Notes under the pieces: generated by a model
Told to the model about the DNA's origin: nothing
The model's input: the letters and a program-made list of their open reading frames with translations, nothing else
The model's database searches: none
DNA from: Armatimonadota bacterium
GTDB taxonomy: Bacteria; Armatimonadota; Chthonomonadetes; Chthonomonadales; Chthonomonadaceae
DNA: 64,000 nt
Reading direction: 5' to 3'
Assembly: GCA_028871815.1 (NCBI GenBank)
Contig: JAGWMJ010000005.1
Coordinates: 124,001 to 188,000, forward strand
In this document: positions 35,427 through 44,639 of the stretch, piece after piece
Numbering within the stretch: position 1 is the stretch's first letter
Layout of the letters: each line of letters begins with the position of its first letter
Program-made: the position numbers and the translations under genes

Positions 35427-37040
35427 CAGTGTGTCGGTCACGATCTGCTGCGCCTCATGCAGGATCGCATCCACGGTCGCCTCGTCGCGAAACGACTCGG
35501 CGTAGATCTTGTAGATCGGCTCCGTGCCGGAGGGCCGCGCTACAAACCATCCGGCAGATCCGGAGACCTTCAGTCCGCCGATCGGCGCATCGTTGCAGGG
35601 CGCAGTTGTAAGCCGCTGAAGCACCGGCTCGCCCGCGAGCGTATCGGCCGAAACCGCCTCTGGTGTCAGGTTGCGCAGCGCCTCCTGCTGCTTCAACGTG
35701 GCGGGTGCGTTGACGCGACGGTACCACGGGCGCCCCAACTCTCCGTGCAGGCGCTCAATCCATTCGCCGGGGTCGTGACCCGTAACGGCGGTTATCTCAG
35801 CGGCAAGCATGCAGGCCACGATACCATCTTTGTCTGTGGTCCACGGCGCGCCGTCCAGGCACAAGAAGGAAGCGCCGGCACTCTCTTCCCCACCAAATGC
35901 GATTGTTCCGTTCAGAAGTCCGTCGGCAAACCACTTGAAACCAACGGGCGTTTCGCATACCTTGCGACCAGCCGCCTCAACCGCGCGGTCGACCAGCGAG
36001 CTGGTCACGATAGTCTTGGCAGCGCGGGCGCCGGCGGGCCACTTTTCACGGTGGTGGAGCAGATAGTGCACCATGGCCGCGAGGTATCCGTTGGGATCGA
36101 GCAGGCCTGCTGTTGGCGTCACGATCCCGTGCCGGTCTGCGTCTGGATCGCACGCGAATGCAATGCGGAACTCGTTCCGATGGGAGACAAGGTTCGCCAC
36201 CACTGGAGGCGAGGAGCAGTCCATACGGATCACGCCATCATAATCGGGCGGGATAAACGAAAACGACGGATCGATCGCGGTCGCCAGCACTTCCAGGTTC
36301 AGCCGGTACCTGTTTGCGATTTCGGGCCACCATGCCGTAGATGCGCCGCCAAGCGGATCGACGCCGATGCGGATTTGCGAACGGGCTATCGCACCGGTAT
36401 CGATCGCCAGAGCCAGCCCATCAACATAGGGAGTCAGGAAGTCGAAGGCGACAGTGCGGTCGGCGTCAAGCGCGCGTTCGAGGGGTATACGGCGAACGTC
36501 GCGACGCCACGTGCTCAATAACTCATTGGCGCGTGTCTCAATCCATCCGGTGGTTGCCGTGTCGGCCGGCCCACCGACGGGCGGATTGTACTTGATACCG
36601 CCATCAGTCGGCGGATTGTGCGAGGGTGTGATAACGATGCCGTCTGCGTGTGGTTTGCCGGCGCGCGAATTCTCGCTGATTATTGCCCGCGACACGGCCG
36701 GTGTCGGCGTATACGCGGCCGCACCCTCGGCCCGTGAGAGGCAGACGGTAACCCTGTTACCGGCAAGCACTTCCAGCGCCACGTTGTGCGCGTTCCGCGA
36801 GAGAGCATGGGTATCCATGCCGAGGAAAAGAGGCCCGTTGATGCCGAGTTGGCTGCGCCGCTCACAGATCGCCTGGCAGATCGCTGCAATATGCGCTTCG
36901 TTGAACGACCCGTCGGACGAACGGCCGCGGTGACCCGACGTGCCAAACGAAACGCGCTGCGCCGGGTTGCCGGGATCCGGCGCGATGTCGCAGAAATCGG
37001 CAAGTATGGCCGGCACGTCAATGATTTGTGAAGGCCCCAT
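35415..37040 (-). CDS. pgm: Phosphoglucomutase (alpha-D-glucose specific)
   Basis: Pgm interconverts glucose 1-phosphate and glucose 6-phosphate. The 541-residue protein matches the 546-residue E. coli type: RVSFGTSGHRGRSSDGSFNE near residues 29-48, the phosphoserine loop VITPSHNPPTDGGIKYNPP near 133-151, the metal loop DPDADRHGIV near 295-304, FGGEESAG near 377, and a C-terminal RPSGTEPIYKIY near 505. ATG 37040 with GGAG 6 bp upstream is preferred over ATG 37073. No linked glycogen genes are present. Confidence 0.94.
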   Translation of the reverse strand: MGPSQIIDVPAILADFCDIAPDPGNPAQRVSFGTSGHRGRSSDGSFNEAHIAAICQAICERRSQLGINGPLFLGMDTHALSRNAHNVALEVLAGNRVTVCLSRAEGAAAYTPTPAVSRAIISENSRAGKPHADGIVITPSHNPPTDGGIKYNPPVGGPADTATTGWIETRANELLSTWRRDVRRIPLERALDADRTVAFDFLTPYVDGLALAIDTGAIARSQIRIGVDPLGGASTAWWPEIANRYRLNLEVLATAIDPSFSFIPPDYDGVIRMDCSSPPVVANLVSHRNEFRIAFACDPDADRHGIVTPTAGLLDPNGYLAAMVHYLLHHREKWPAGARAAKTIVTSSLVDRAVEAAGRKVCETPVGFKWFADGLLNGTIAFGGEESAGASFLCLDGAPWTTDKDGIVACMLAAEITAVTGHDPGEWIERLHGELGRPWYRRVNAPATLKQQEALRNLTPEAVSADTLAGEPVLQRLTTAPCNDAPIGGLKVSGSAGWFVARPSGTEPIYKIYAESFRDEATVDAILHEAQQIVTDTLSNT

Positions 37041-37367
37041 GCTCTGCTCCGCAAGATGTGCGCCGGGCGCCACGTAAACGGATACCCTGCCACACCGCCC
37101 TGGCGCAAGGGGCGGAGATGTTTTGTGGCCAGAAAACCGTTACCCGCAGATCTGCCGCCCCTGCAGCGCCAGGCGAGTGGCGTGAGACCGATTGGGCTCA
37201 CTGGGGTTACCTTCATGCGCGAGGCATAAAGAGATCCGTCACGCCGCTTCGATAAACCACAGGCGCTTGACTCCGTACTTCAACCGGGGCAACATCTGGC
37301 CCGCTGGATGTTGCAGATGGCCGTGTTCGCCACCACTTACCGCTCCGTCAACCATCACTCAGTCGCC

Positions 37368-37389
37368 ATCCTGAGCGAAGCCGAAGGAT
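37368..37389. repeat. Short palindromic intergenic element
   Basis: ATCCTGAGCGAAGCCGAAGGAT is an imperfect palindrome (ATCCT/AGGAT ends). Elements with this look recur in intergenic DNA of many bacterial lineages. Only one copy was noticed in this window. Confidence 0.4.
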
Positions 37390-37591
37390 CACAGCCTGCG
37401 CCGGGCTGTCTGGTGGCGACGCTGGGTCATCGTCTGCGACTGGCGTGGCCGAAGCCGTGCGCGGGTCCAGACTGGACAACTGCGACGGATGGCACGCATG
37501 CAGTGCAGCGTATGGGCCCCTCAAAGCTGGTCGTACCGCCGCGTAAGCGAGCAGATGCGGCCAACGGACGCCACAACCCACCCGCCCTTGC

Positions 37592-37620
37592 TTGACTCCC
37601 CGGCACCGCCAAAGTATAAT
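37592..37620 (+). promoter_or_regulatory. Sigma-70-type promoter of prfB
   Basis: TTGACT (37592-37597), 17-bp spacer, perfect TATAAT (37615-37620). The predicted start near 37627 gives a 40-nt leader to the TTG start of prfB, with AGGAGA at 37653-37658. Confidence 0.75.
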
Positions 37621-37666
37621 CCGACCATCGGGGGCGGGCTATCACCGCCTTCAGGAGAGACGTCAA

Positions 37667-38780
37667 TTGCTTGAGGAGACAGCGAACGAACTGAAAGAGA
37701 TGCGGCTCCGGCTGAATGAGCTTGGAGGGCATCTTTGACGTCGCCGGACGTTTAGACACTATTGCAACACTAGAAACGGCATCGTCCGACCCGCAGTTGT
37801 GGGACGATCCGCCCGCTGCTCAGGCCCTTTTGAAACAACTGAGCCAGCTGCAGGAGAGCATCGCGCCGGTGCAGGCGCTTGGCAGGCGCGTGGACGACGT
37901 GGAAGCCCTTTGTCACCTGCTTCAGGAGGCGGGTGAACCCGATCCTGAGAGTGAGGCCGAGCTGGCCGCCGCCCTTCGAGAACTGGCACACGACCTGGAC
38001 CGGCTGGAGATCGAGATGCTGCTCGGCGGGCCGTACGACGCCGGTGACGCGATCCTCGAAATTCAGGCCGGCGCAGGCGGTACCGATGCGTGCGACTGGG
38101 TGGTTATGCTCCAACAGATGTACCTGCGCTGGTGCGAGCGCAAAGGCTTCGATGCGGAGGTAGCGGACGAGAGCGAGGCTGATGTGGCCGGCTTGCGCAG
38201 TACTACGCTGTTTGTGAGGGGGCGCTATGCGTACGGGTATCTGCGCGCCGAGCACGGAGTACACCGGCTGGTGCGCATATCGCCATTCGATGCCGCCAAG
38301 CGTCGGCAGACAAGTTTTGCCCGCGTGGAGGTACTGCCCGATGTGGGAGAAGAGGCGGCCGTCGCGATAAATCCCGACGATTTGCGTATAGATTACTACC
38401 GTTCCAGTGGCGCGGGCGGTCAGCACGTGAACAAAACCGAGTCGGCCGTGCGCCTTACGCACTTGCCGACGGGCCTGGTTGTAACCTGCCAGAACGAGCG
38501 TTCGCAGCACAAGAACAAAGCTGCGGCGATGAAGGTGCTGGCCGCCCGACTGTGGGACCGCGGCCAGCAAGAACAGAAGGAGCGCGAACGCGCGATGCGA
38601 GGCGAAACGAAAGCGAATGAGTGGGGCAATCAGGATCGCTCGTACGTACTGCAGCCCTACACATTGGTAAAAGACCTTCGCACCAATGTTGAGACCGGCG
38701 ATGTAACCGGCGTGCTGAACGGCAATCTGGATCCATTCATCCAGGCATGGCTGCAGTGGCAGAAGAGCGGATCGCCGTAA
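37667..38780 (+). CDS. prfB: Peptide chain release factor 2, with programmed +1 frameshift
   Basis: RF2 recognises UGA/UAA stops. Translation starts at TTG 37667 (AGGAGA 8 bp upstream) and reads 23 codons to CTT TGA C at 37733-37739. A +1 shift past the in-frame TGA (37736-37738) continues as DVAGRLDTIATLE to 38780, giving 370 residues as join(37667..37735,37737..38780). GGAGGG lies just upstream of the slip site, as in the E. coli prfB autoregulatory signal. The RF2 discriminator SPF is at 205-207 and the catalytic GGQ at 250-252, the same positions as in E. coli RF2. Low RF2 would let ribosomes pause and shift, so expression is self-regulated. Confidence 0.93.
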
Positions 38781-38824
38781 CTTTGCGCAGCGCGCATGCG
38801 TCCAATAGGTCAGGAGCGCGGCAG

Positions 38825-39577
38825 ATGATGAGATCGGCGAATAGCATTGCAATTTCAGCGGCCACATTCATGCTTCTGAGCGCAGTCTGCACGCGTGCCT
38901 GCGCCCAGAAGGGCCGAACGGCCAAAACAGCCCGAACGGCGATCCGTACCGCAAGTTTGCAAGCGCCCGCGGGAAAGCCGTCGCCACCCGTCGTCGCGCC
39001 CGGCTGGACGACAACGGTGGAACTAACCACCCGGAACATGGGATCTGGTGAAACGCCTCTGGGCGATCTTGTGGCCGACTCGCTGCGCAGCGCCGGCAAA
39101 GCCGATATCGCTTTTATTGCAGCCTCCTCTTTTGACGAAGCCACGATACCAAAGGGAAGCTTCGTACCGGCTGACGTGGTCAAGTCGCTGGAGTTCGGCG
39201 ACGACACCGTAGCCGTCGTCAAGTTGACGGGCAGCCAGATTGAGAAGGCGCTGCGCCACTCGCTGACGCTTTTCCCCAAGGAGAACAGCGGCTTCTTGCA
39301 GATGTCGGGCCTCACGGTCACCGTATCGGTAGATGCCACCATGCAGTCTCACGTGGTATCGGTCAAGGTGGGATCCGCGGCGCTCGAAATTGCCCATACC
39401 TATCTCGTGGCAATGCCCACACCTCTGGCCAATGGCGCGCTGGCTTATTTCAAAGTCTGGCCGAAGAGCGCCATTGACCACGAGACGACGTCAACGCTTT
39501 CGGGAGCGATAACCACCTGGCTTGCCGGGCATCACCATATTACGCGCTTCGATCCGCGCCTCGTAACCAAACCTTAG
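38825..39577 (+). CDS. Exported 5'-nucleotidase C-terminal domain protein
   Basis: This 250-residue protein has a signal peptide (residues 1 to about 29, ending TRACAQ). The rest resembles only the C-terminal, substrate-binding domain of 5'-nucleotidases: NMGSGETPLGDLVADSLRSA near 72-91, DIAFIAASSFDEA, KLTGSQIEKALRHSL near 137-151, GFLQMSGLTVTV near 158, and TYLVAMPTPLANG. The metallophosphatase half is missing, so it is unlikely to hydrolyse nucleotides alone and may bind a ligand. The start ATG 38825 has AGGAG 8 bp upstream; the longer frame from 38747 overlaps prfB. Confidence 0.75.
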   Translation: MMRSANSIAISAATFMLLSAVCTRACAQKGRTAKTARTAIRTASLQAPAGKPSPPVVAPGWTTTVELTTRNMGSGETPLGDLVADSLRSAGKADIAFIAASSFDEATIPKGSFVPADVVKSLEFGDDTVAVVKLTGSQIEKALRHSLTLFPKENSGFLQMSGLTVTVSVDATMQSHVVSVKVGSAALEIAHTYLVAMPTPLANGALAYFKVWPKSAIDHETTSTLSGAITTWLAGHHHITRFDPRLVTKP

Positions 39578-39631
39578 AGAAGAACCTGCCTTGAATGCCG
39601 GACATTCCGGCTTCCGTTGAAAGGATGAGCC

Positions 39632-40693
39632 GTGACAGGATCCCCCTCCCGGAAGCGTGCGATGAGCGTGCTGTTGCTCGCTGTTGTGGCCACTCTGGTG
39701 GGCTGCGGGCACGGCACCGCCGACGGCGCTCAAGTAGCCGGACCGACTCCCGCGCCCGCTCCAACCCATCCGACATTCGACTCGGCACGGGCCTGGACCT
39801 ATCTCACCGCACAGACGGCGTTTGGCCCGAGGCCTCTCGGCAGCCCGGCGCACGCCAAGTGCCTTGCATGGCTGCAGAGTGAGATGTCCAAGTATGCCGA
39901 TGTGACGATCGCGCAAAAGTTCACGTACCATCAGATGCCATGCACCAACGTGGTCGGCGTCTTCTATCCGGCCGGCAGCACCAAGCCTTCGCAACACCCG
40001 GTACTGATCCTGGCGCACTGGGACACGCGCCCCATCGCTGACGGGCCTTATTCCACCGTGGCGAAACTCTCGCCTCCGTACTCGTTCAGCTCGAACGGAT
40101 GGAACCGGGTCAATCCAATTCTGGGTGCGGACGACGGCGCATCCGCCGTCGGTGTGGTTCTGGAGCTGGCGAAACTCTTCAAACAGCAGAGGCCGCCGGT
40201 CGGCGTGGTGCTACTGCTGGATGACGGTGAGGACTATGGCGATTTCAACGCCAACAACGGCGACGGTGATGGCGTGGAACTCGGCTCGCGCTACTTCGCC
40301 AAGAACTTCTCGAAGGATCCCCGGTTCGGCAAGCCGGAATGGGGCATTCTGCTGGATATGATCGGTATGCGGAACCTCTTCATACCGCGTGAGTCGGCAT
40401 CGCAGCAGTTCGCAGGCTCACTCAATGATCGCGTATTCGGCGTGGCCCAATCTCTTGGATACGGAAAGGTGTTCCGCTCCGACGAGATGCAAGACGTTGG
40501 CGACGACCACCTGGCCCTGAACAAGGCCGGCATACCTACGATCGACCTCATAGACCCACTCCCGTACCCACCCTATCAAAACACTGGATACATCTACTGG
40601 CATACGCTTGAAGATACCGTGGATAAATGCGACGCTCAAAGCCTGAAGGCCGTTGGCGATGTGGTGACCAGTGTGGTATACAGCGGAGACTGA
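39632..40693 (+). CDS. M28-family peptidase / glutaminyl-peptide cyclotransferase-like lipoprotein
   Basis: The 353-residue protein has a lipoprotein signal with lipobox LVGCG near residue 25. The Zn-dependent M28 fold follows: VLILAHWDTRPIADGP near 125-140 with the metal-binding His and Asp, NPILGADDGASAVGVVLELA near 167-186, LLLDDGEDYG near 197-206, and MQDVGDDHLALNKAGIPTIDLID near 288-310. The WDTRP and DDHLALN motifs resemble the glutaminyl cyclotransferase-like M28 branch, which may cyclise N-terminal Gln rather than cleave peptides. The start is GTG 39632; ATG 39662 is possible but leaves a shorter signal. Confidence 0.82.
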   Translation: MTGSPSRKRAMSVLLLAVVATLVGCGHGTADGAQVAGPTPAPAPTHPTFDSARAWTYLTAQTAFGPRPLGSPAHAKCLAWLQSEMSKYADVTIAQKFTYHQMPCTNVVGVFYPAGSTKPSQHPVLILAHWDTRPIADGPYSTVAKLSPPYSFSSNGWNRVNPILGADDGASAVGVVLELAKLFKQQRPPVGVVLLLDDGEDYGDFNANNGDGDGVELGSRYFAKNFSKDPRFGKPEWGILLDMIGMRNLFIPRESASQQFAGSLNDRVFGVAQSLGYGKVFRSDEMQDVGDDHLALNKAGIPTIDLIDPLPYPPYQNTGYIYWHTLEDTVDKCDAQSLKAVGDVVTSVVYSGD

Positions 40694-40855
40694 GCCCGCA
40701 CCCAAACGAAACGCGTTTCGTTCGCCAGTCGTACCGTTTATTGAGCGCGCGCGAAGCACAATGTGTCTATTGCGCCACACAGCGGCCATGGCGGGGCCGG
40801 CTCAAAGAGATTGCTCAACCTACGACCGGTAATCGGGTAAGAAGGCCTGAAAAAG

Positions 40856-41167
40856 ATGGCGGGTAACGGCGTTCAGCCTGCGGCGCGGCGCGTCATAACG
40901 CTCCGCGAAGACGACCTGAAGATTTGCGAGCTGTGTGGCCAGTTGAACCTGGCTACCAACAGGGAATGCTTTGTTTGCCGCTGGAGAGGCCACTTTGAAA
41001 CGGACGCAGGGTTGGTGCACGCCGCCGTCTCGCTGACCGTGAAGCAGTATGGCCGCCTGGAACTACAGCACCTTACCGACCCGGTTACGTACTCCGTTTC
41101 GCACGTAACGCTGGGCGACCGCCTGGTGCTGCTGCTGCGCCGAACGTGGCGAGCGCTGATCGGCTGA
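40856..41167 (+). CDS. Small zinc-ribbon protein, unknown function
   Basis: The 103-residue protein has a CELCGQLNLATNRECFVC zinc-ribbon pattern near residues 24-41 (CxxC-x11-CxxC). An uncharacterised C-terminal part has a predicted amphipathic end (LVLLLRRTWRALIG). A weak AAGG precedes ATG 40856. No named family was recognised. It lies about 100 bp before the site-2 protease and may share its transcript. Confidence 0.55.
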   Translation: MAGNGVQPAARRVITLREDDLKICELCGQLNLATNRECFVCRWRGHFETDAGLVHAAVSLTVKQYGRLELQHLTDPVTYSVSHVTLGDRLVLLLRRTWRALIG

Positions 41168-41269
41168 GCTCCAGCGGGCACCCGGGAGAGACCCATCGAA
41201 CCAGCCAACCATCCGCGCAGCCGGGCCACACAGTCATCACCCACGCGTCATGATGGCGGCTCGGTTGCC

Positions 41270-42340
41270 GTGGCCCGTGTGGCTGGTATACCGATCCGGC
41301 TGCATTTCACGTTCCTTCTACTGCTAGCCTGGCTCTTTGTAGCCAGCGCCACTAGCAAGCAGCCACATCCCTTTGACGGGCTGCTGTTTGTAGTTGGCGT
41401 ATTTGTCTGCGTGCTGCTCCATGAGCTCGGCCACGCGCTGACTGCAATGCAATTCTTCGGCATCCGAACTGTGGATATCGTGCTCTACCCGATTGGCGGA
41501 CTCGCGCGCATCGAGCGGCTGCCGGAGCCTCGGCAGGAGTTCTGGATTGCGCTCGCTGGGCCGGCCGTCAACGCGGTACTGGCACTGGTCTGCGTCGTGG
41601 CGCTCAAGGTGACCGGCGGCGGGATACCGCGAATAGGCGTTGTCAGCACACCACGAACGCTTCTCGCGGGCCTGTTGTTTGCCAATGTGGTGCTGGCCGG
41701 CTTTAACCTGCTGCCGGCTTTCCCCATGGATGGCGGCCGAATCCTCCGCGCCCTGCTGGCGGTGCGCATTGGCGAAGTGCGCGCCACGGTTCTATCGGCA
41801 CGCGTGGGCCAGGCGCTGGCGTGGGTCATGGGCTTCGCGGGCCTGTGGACCGGCGACTTTCTCCTGATTATCGTTGCGGTGTTCGTCTACCTCGCGGCAG
41901 GCCAGGAGTCGGCGGCGATTCAGACTCGCAGTCTTGTTCACGGAAGACGCGTACGCGACGCCATGCTAACGGACTATCGCACGCTGCCACACGGCGCACG
42001 GCTCAGCGAAGCGGCCACAGCGCTGCTTGCCGGCAGTCAACAGGATTTCCCCGTGTTGAATGGCCAGGAAGTGGTCGGTGTTCTGCCGCGCGGCGCGCTG
42101 CTGCGTGGCATGGCCGCGGCCGGCGCTGATGCCTGGGTTGCCGGCGCGATGGACCGTGACTTTGCCCGGTGCGGGCCGGATGACTCACTGGAGTCGGTCT
42201 TCACGCAAACTGCAGCCCATTGGCCAATACTTGTGATGGCGGAGGAGGGCGGAAGCGAGCAGCTGGTCGGTATGATCACGCAGGAGAATCTTCTCGAGTT
42301 CCTTGCGCTTACGCGCCTCAACGAGCACGCTCGAGCCTGA
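41270..42340 (+). CDS. Site-2 protease family intramembrane metalloprotease with CBS domains
   Basis: The 356-residue protein has five to six membrane segments. The M50 active site is HELGHALTAMQFFG near residues 51-64, with NLLPAFPMDGGRILRALL near 145-162 supplying the third metal ligand. After the last membrane segment, a CBS pair begins VRDAMLTDYRTLP near 225-237 and ends LVGMITQENLLEFL near 332-345. This is the common soluble-regulator type of S2P (SpoIVFB/Rv2625-like), which cleaves membrane regulators. GTG 41270 is used; no better start exists in the frame nearby. Confidence 0.87.
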   Translation: MARVAGIPIRLHFTFLLLLAWLFVASATSKQPHPFDGLLFVVGVFVCVLLHELGHALTAMQFFGIRTVDIVLYPIGGLARIERLPEPRQEFWIALAGPAVNAVLALVCVVALKVTGGGIPRIGVVSTPRTLLAGLLFANVVLAGFNLLPAFPMDGGRILRALLAVRIGEVRATVLSARVGQALAWVMGFAGLWTGDFLLIIVAVFVYLAAGQESAAIQTRSLVHGRRVRDAMLTDYRTLPHGARLSEAATALLAGSQQDFPVLNGQEVVGVLPRGALLRGMAAAGADAWVAGAMDRDFARCGPDDSLESVFTQTAAHWPILVMAEEGGSEQLVGMITQENLLEFLALTRLNEHARA

Positions 42341-42347
42341 GCTTACC

Positions 42348-42362
42348 CCGCCGAGACGGCGG
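42348..42362. terminator. Short GC hairpin between convergent genes
   Basis: CCGCCG (42348-42353), loop AGA, CGGCGG (42357-42362) is perfectly paired and lies between the convergent S2P and glycosidase-like genes. No T tail, so its role as a terminator is uncertain. Confidence 0.3.
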
Positions 42363-42407
42363 ACCAGCCGGATGCCGGCGGGCAACGTCGCGGCGCGGGC
42401 CGAACGC

Positions 42408-44501
42408 CTATCGATTCTCGCGAAGAAGCGAGGTCTCCCCGGTCGGTAATGCAATACGGAAACTGGCCGTTCCGGCTCGGCCGGTTTCGCGGTCCGCCGC
42501 GATACGCTCAGCCCAGGCTTCCGGGATGCTGAAGCGCCAATCCGTGGCGCGGGATGCGCTTGCGGTAAGTTCCGCCACGGCCCCGTGCTCGATGCGCCCC
42601 GAAACAAGCACGCCGTGCGCGGCTCGCAGGTGTTTGAACGTGAGCGACGGTACGCCTGGCGGCACCGCCGGCAGCAGGCGTGTGCCGACCTCATCCACCT
42701 GAACAAACAGGGCGTTAAGTGCATAAAGCCACAATCCGGCGCCCGTTGTGAACCACGGGACGCGGACGTGTCCATTTCGATCAACATGTTCGTTCGGACT
42801 GCAGAATGCTCCGGCAGACGCGGCGCCGCCGCGCAGAGCTTCCCAGGCGAGCGCGCCACTGCCCTGCCACGCGTGTACCGCAGCCAGGTGGGCGCCGGCC
42901 CATGTCCACATCGACTGTTCGTACGGCTCGGCGAGGCCGGGCTTGAACGCCTTTTGGGACCGCAGGGACTCGTGGGCAGTCTGCGCGGTTTGCAGCGCTC
43001 GTGCGCTTGAGAACTCGATTCGGAAGGGGAAGACCGGCGCCAATACCGACATATGGAACGGTGCGCCTGCCGGTGGCTCCCACGTGCTGCCGCCGTTTTG
43101 CAGATTCTGCCGCAACTCGCGTGCCAGGTTCGCCCACTGTTCCGCACGGGCCGCGTCACGCGAAAGCAGGTGCGCTGCGTTGGCGGCGGCTTCCATCGAG
43201 GCAGCGGCGGCGCACGTGGTAAACGGCCCGTTCTCCACCTCACCCGCCGCTTCGTCGAAATCGACGCCGCGGACGGTGCGAAGCTGCTTGCCGGGGCCGC
43301 GCACCAGCGCATTCATCTGGTAGTACCGTGCTATTTCCCGCAGCAGCGGGTAGAGGTCGTCCAACTGCACCAGGTCGCGCTCGTAGAGCCAAAGGTTCCA
43401 CGCCGCCAGCGCAAACTGGCCATTGTGAAACTTCTCTGTGAGCCATGGGCCCAGCGGATCGCGCTCGTTTCCGGCCTCATCACTGCTCCACGGAAAGTGG
43501 GCGCCACGGCCAAACGCACGATCGATTGCCATCGGAAGTGTGGTCAACCGGAACCACGGTATGCGGGCGGCAAGCTCCGGGTGATTGGCAGAGAGCAAGC
43601 CCAGGAAAGGATAGAGCTCATCGTGAAATGCCCCGCCATCCCAGTACGGCTTGCCCACGGCCGGAGGTATTGACCATTTGGTGATGGTGCTTCGCAGCGT
43701 GTGGAGCGTCATCTGGCGGAATGCGTCCACGGTGGCATCCCCGGTCATCACATCGGACGCGCTTTGGAATTCAACTCGCTGGCGCTCGGCCTCCTTGCGC
43801 TCGTCGTCCATGGTGTCGGCTCGAGCCGGCTCCAGATACGTGCGCCGATCTGAGAAGCGCATGCTGGTTACCAGCGTCACCGAACTGCGTGCGCCAAGGT
43901 TGATCGCGGTTTCTATGGCGGCGCCGCGCTTACCGACCTCGCTGCGAGAAACAGCAGTTGGTTCCGAACAGTCGCCTTCAAGCGTCAGCTCGCCAAGCTC
44001 ACCGGCAAACTCATAGTGCAGCCGAACTCTCCGGCCGTCGATCTCGTGCGTAAACCACATATCCGGCTCGTCCGCCGTGTAGTTAACGCGGAAGACGACG
44101 CTCCGAGCCGCATCTCCATCGTTTCGCAGCACCGTCTCTACCCGGAACACATTGCGTTGAAGCAGGACTGAGGTTTCGGCGGTTTCGAGAATGGAGTTGT
44201 GCTTCAGCTCGGATGTGACGACGCCATTGACCGGGTTGATTGCCTGTCGCCAGATTGTATCGAATATCTGCTCGCCATCCACCTCCAGCGTCCGGACCAG
44301 CGTGCCGAATGAGGTCAATGGATGCTGCGCGCCCGACCTGCGCCTGCCCGCCCACGTGAACCGCTGCGTCTCTCCCGCGGCATCCTCGGAAGCGACATGA
44401 AAGCCGGTCCGCCCAACGGTGCATCCGACTTCGCCGTTCGCGGCAATCGCCGACACGATGCGATCGTTTTGCCAGGATTCGAGTGTAAATAGCTGGTTCA
44501 T
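42408..44501 (-). CDS. Six-hairpin-type glycosidase-like protein
   Basis: This 697-residue protein has an N-terminal beta-sandwich region and an (alpha/alpha)6-like C-terminal part: KPYWDGGAFHDELYPFLGLL near residues 295-314, AHFPWSSDEAGNERDPLG, FALAAWNLWLYERDLVQLDDLYPLLREIARYY near 374-405, and ENGPFTTCAAAASMEAA near 445. The pattern (WDGGAFHDE, W-rich helices) resembles GH65/GH95/GH15-type glycosidases, but I cannot name the family or substrate. No signal peptide is visible. ATG 44501 (MNQLFTLESW) is preferred; the longer frame to 44717 overlaps the divergent reductase gene. Confidence 0.65.
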   Translation of the reverse strand: MNQLFTLESWQNDRIVSAIAANGEVGCTVGRTGFHVASEDAAGETQRFTWAGRRRSGAQHPLTSFGTLVRTLEVDGEQIFDTIWRQAINPVNGVVTSELKHNSILETAETSVLLQRNVFRVETVLRNDGDAARSVVFRVNYTADEPDMWFTHEIDGRRVRLHYEFAGELGELTLEGDCSEPTAVSRSEVGKRGAAIETAINLGARSSVTLVTSMRFSDRRTYLEPARADTMDDERKEAERQRVEFQSASDVMTGDATVDAFRQMTLHTLRSTITKWSIPPAVGKPYWDGGAFHDELYPFLGLLSANHPELAARIPWFRLTTLPMAIDRAFGRGAHFPWSSDEAGNERDPLGPWLTEKFHNGQFALAAWNLWLYERDLVQLDDLYPLLREIARYYQMNALVRGPGKQLRTVRGVDFDEAAGEVENGPFTTCAAAASMEAAANAAHLLSRDAARAEQWANLARELRQNLQNGGSTWEPPAGAPFHMSVLAPVFPFRIEFSSARALQTAQTAHESLRSQKAFKPGLAEPYEQSMWTWAGAHLAAVHAWQGSGALAWEALRGGAASAGAFCSPNEHVDRNGHVRVPWFTTGAGLWLYALNALFVQVDEVGTRLLPAVPPGVPSLTFKHLRAAHGVLVSGRIEHGAVAELTASASRATDWRFSIPEAWAERIAADRETGRAGTASFRIALPTGETSLLRENR

Positions 44502-44639
44502 ATTGCTAAGACGAGGGCTACCACGAGCCGCCACATGGCGCGCCGCCGGGCGAGCGAGCAGATTATTCGTGCCGGTCCAGCGTATAATCTGCGAGGGCGT
44601 CACGTTGCAACAAGCCGTTGGCGCGCTGCCCGCCTCATT

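Larger units (their letters stand above)
37041..37666. other. Intergenic region between pgm and prfB
   Basis: There is no convincing gene; several short open frames lack ribosome sites and family features. It carries a widespread-looking inverted repeat at 37368-37389 and the prfB promoter at 37592-37620. Confidence 0.5.
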
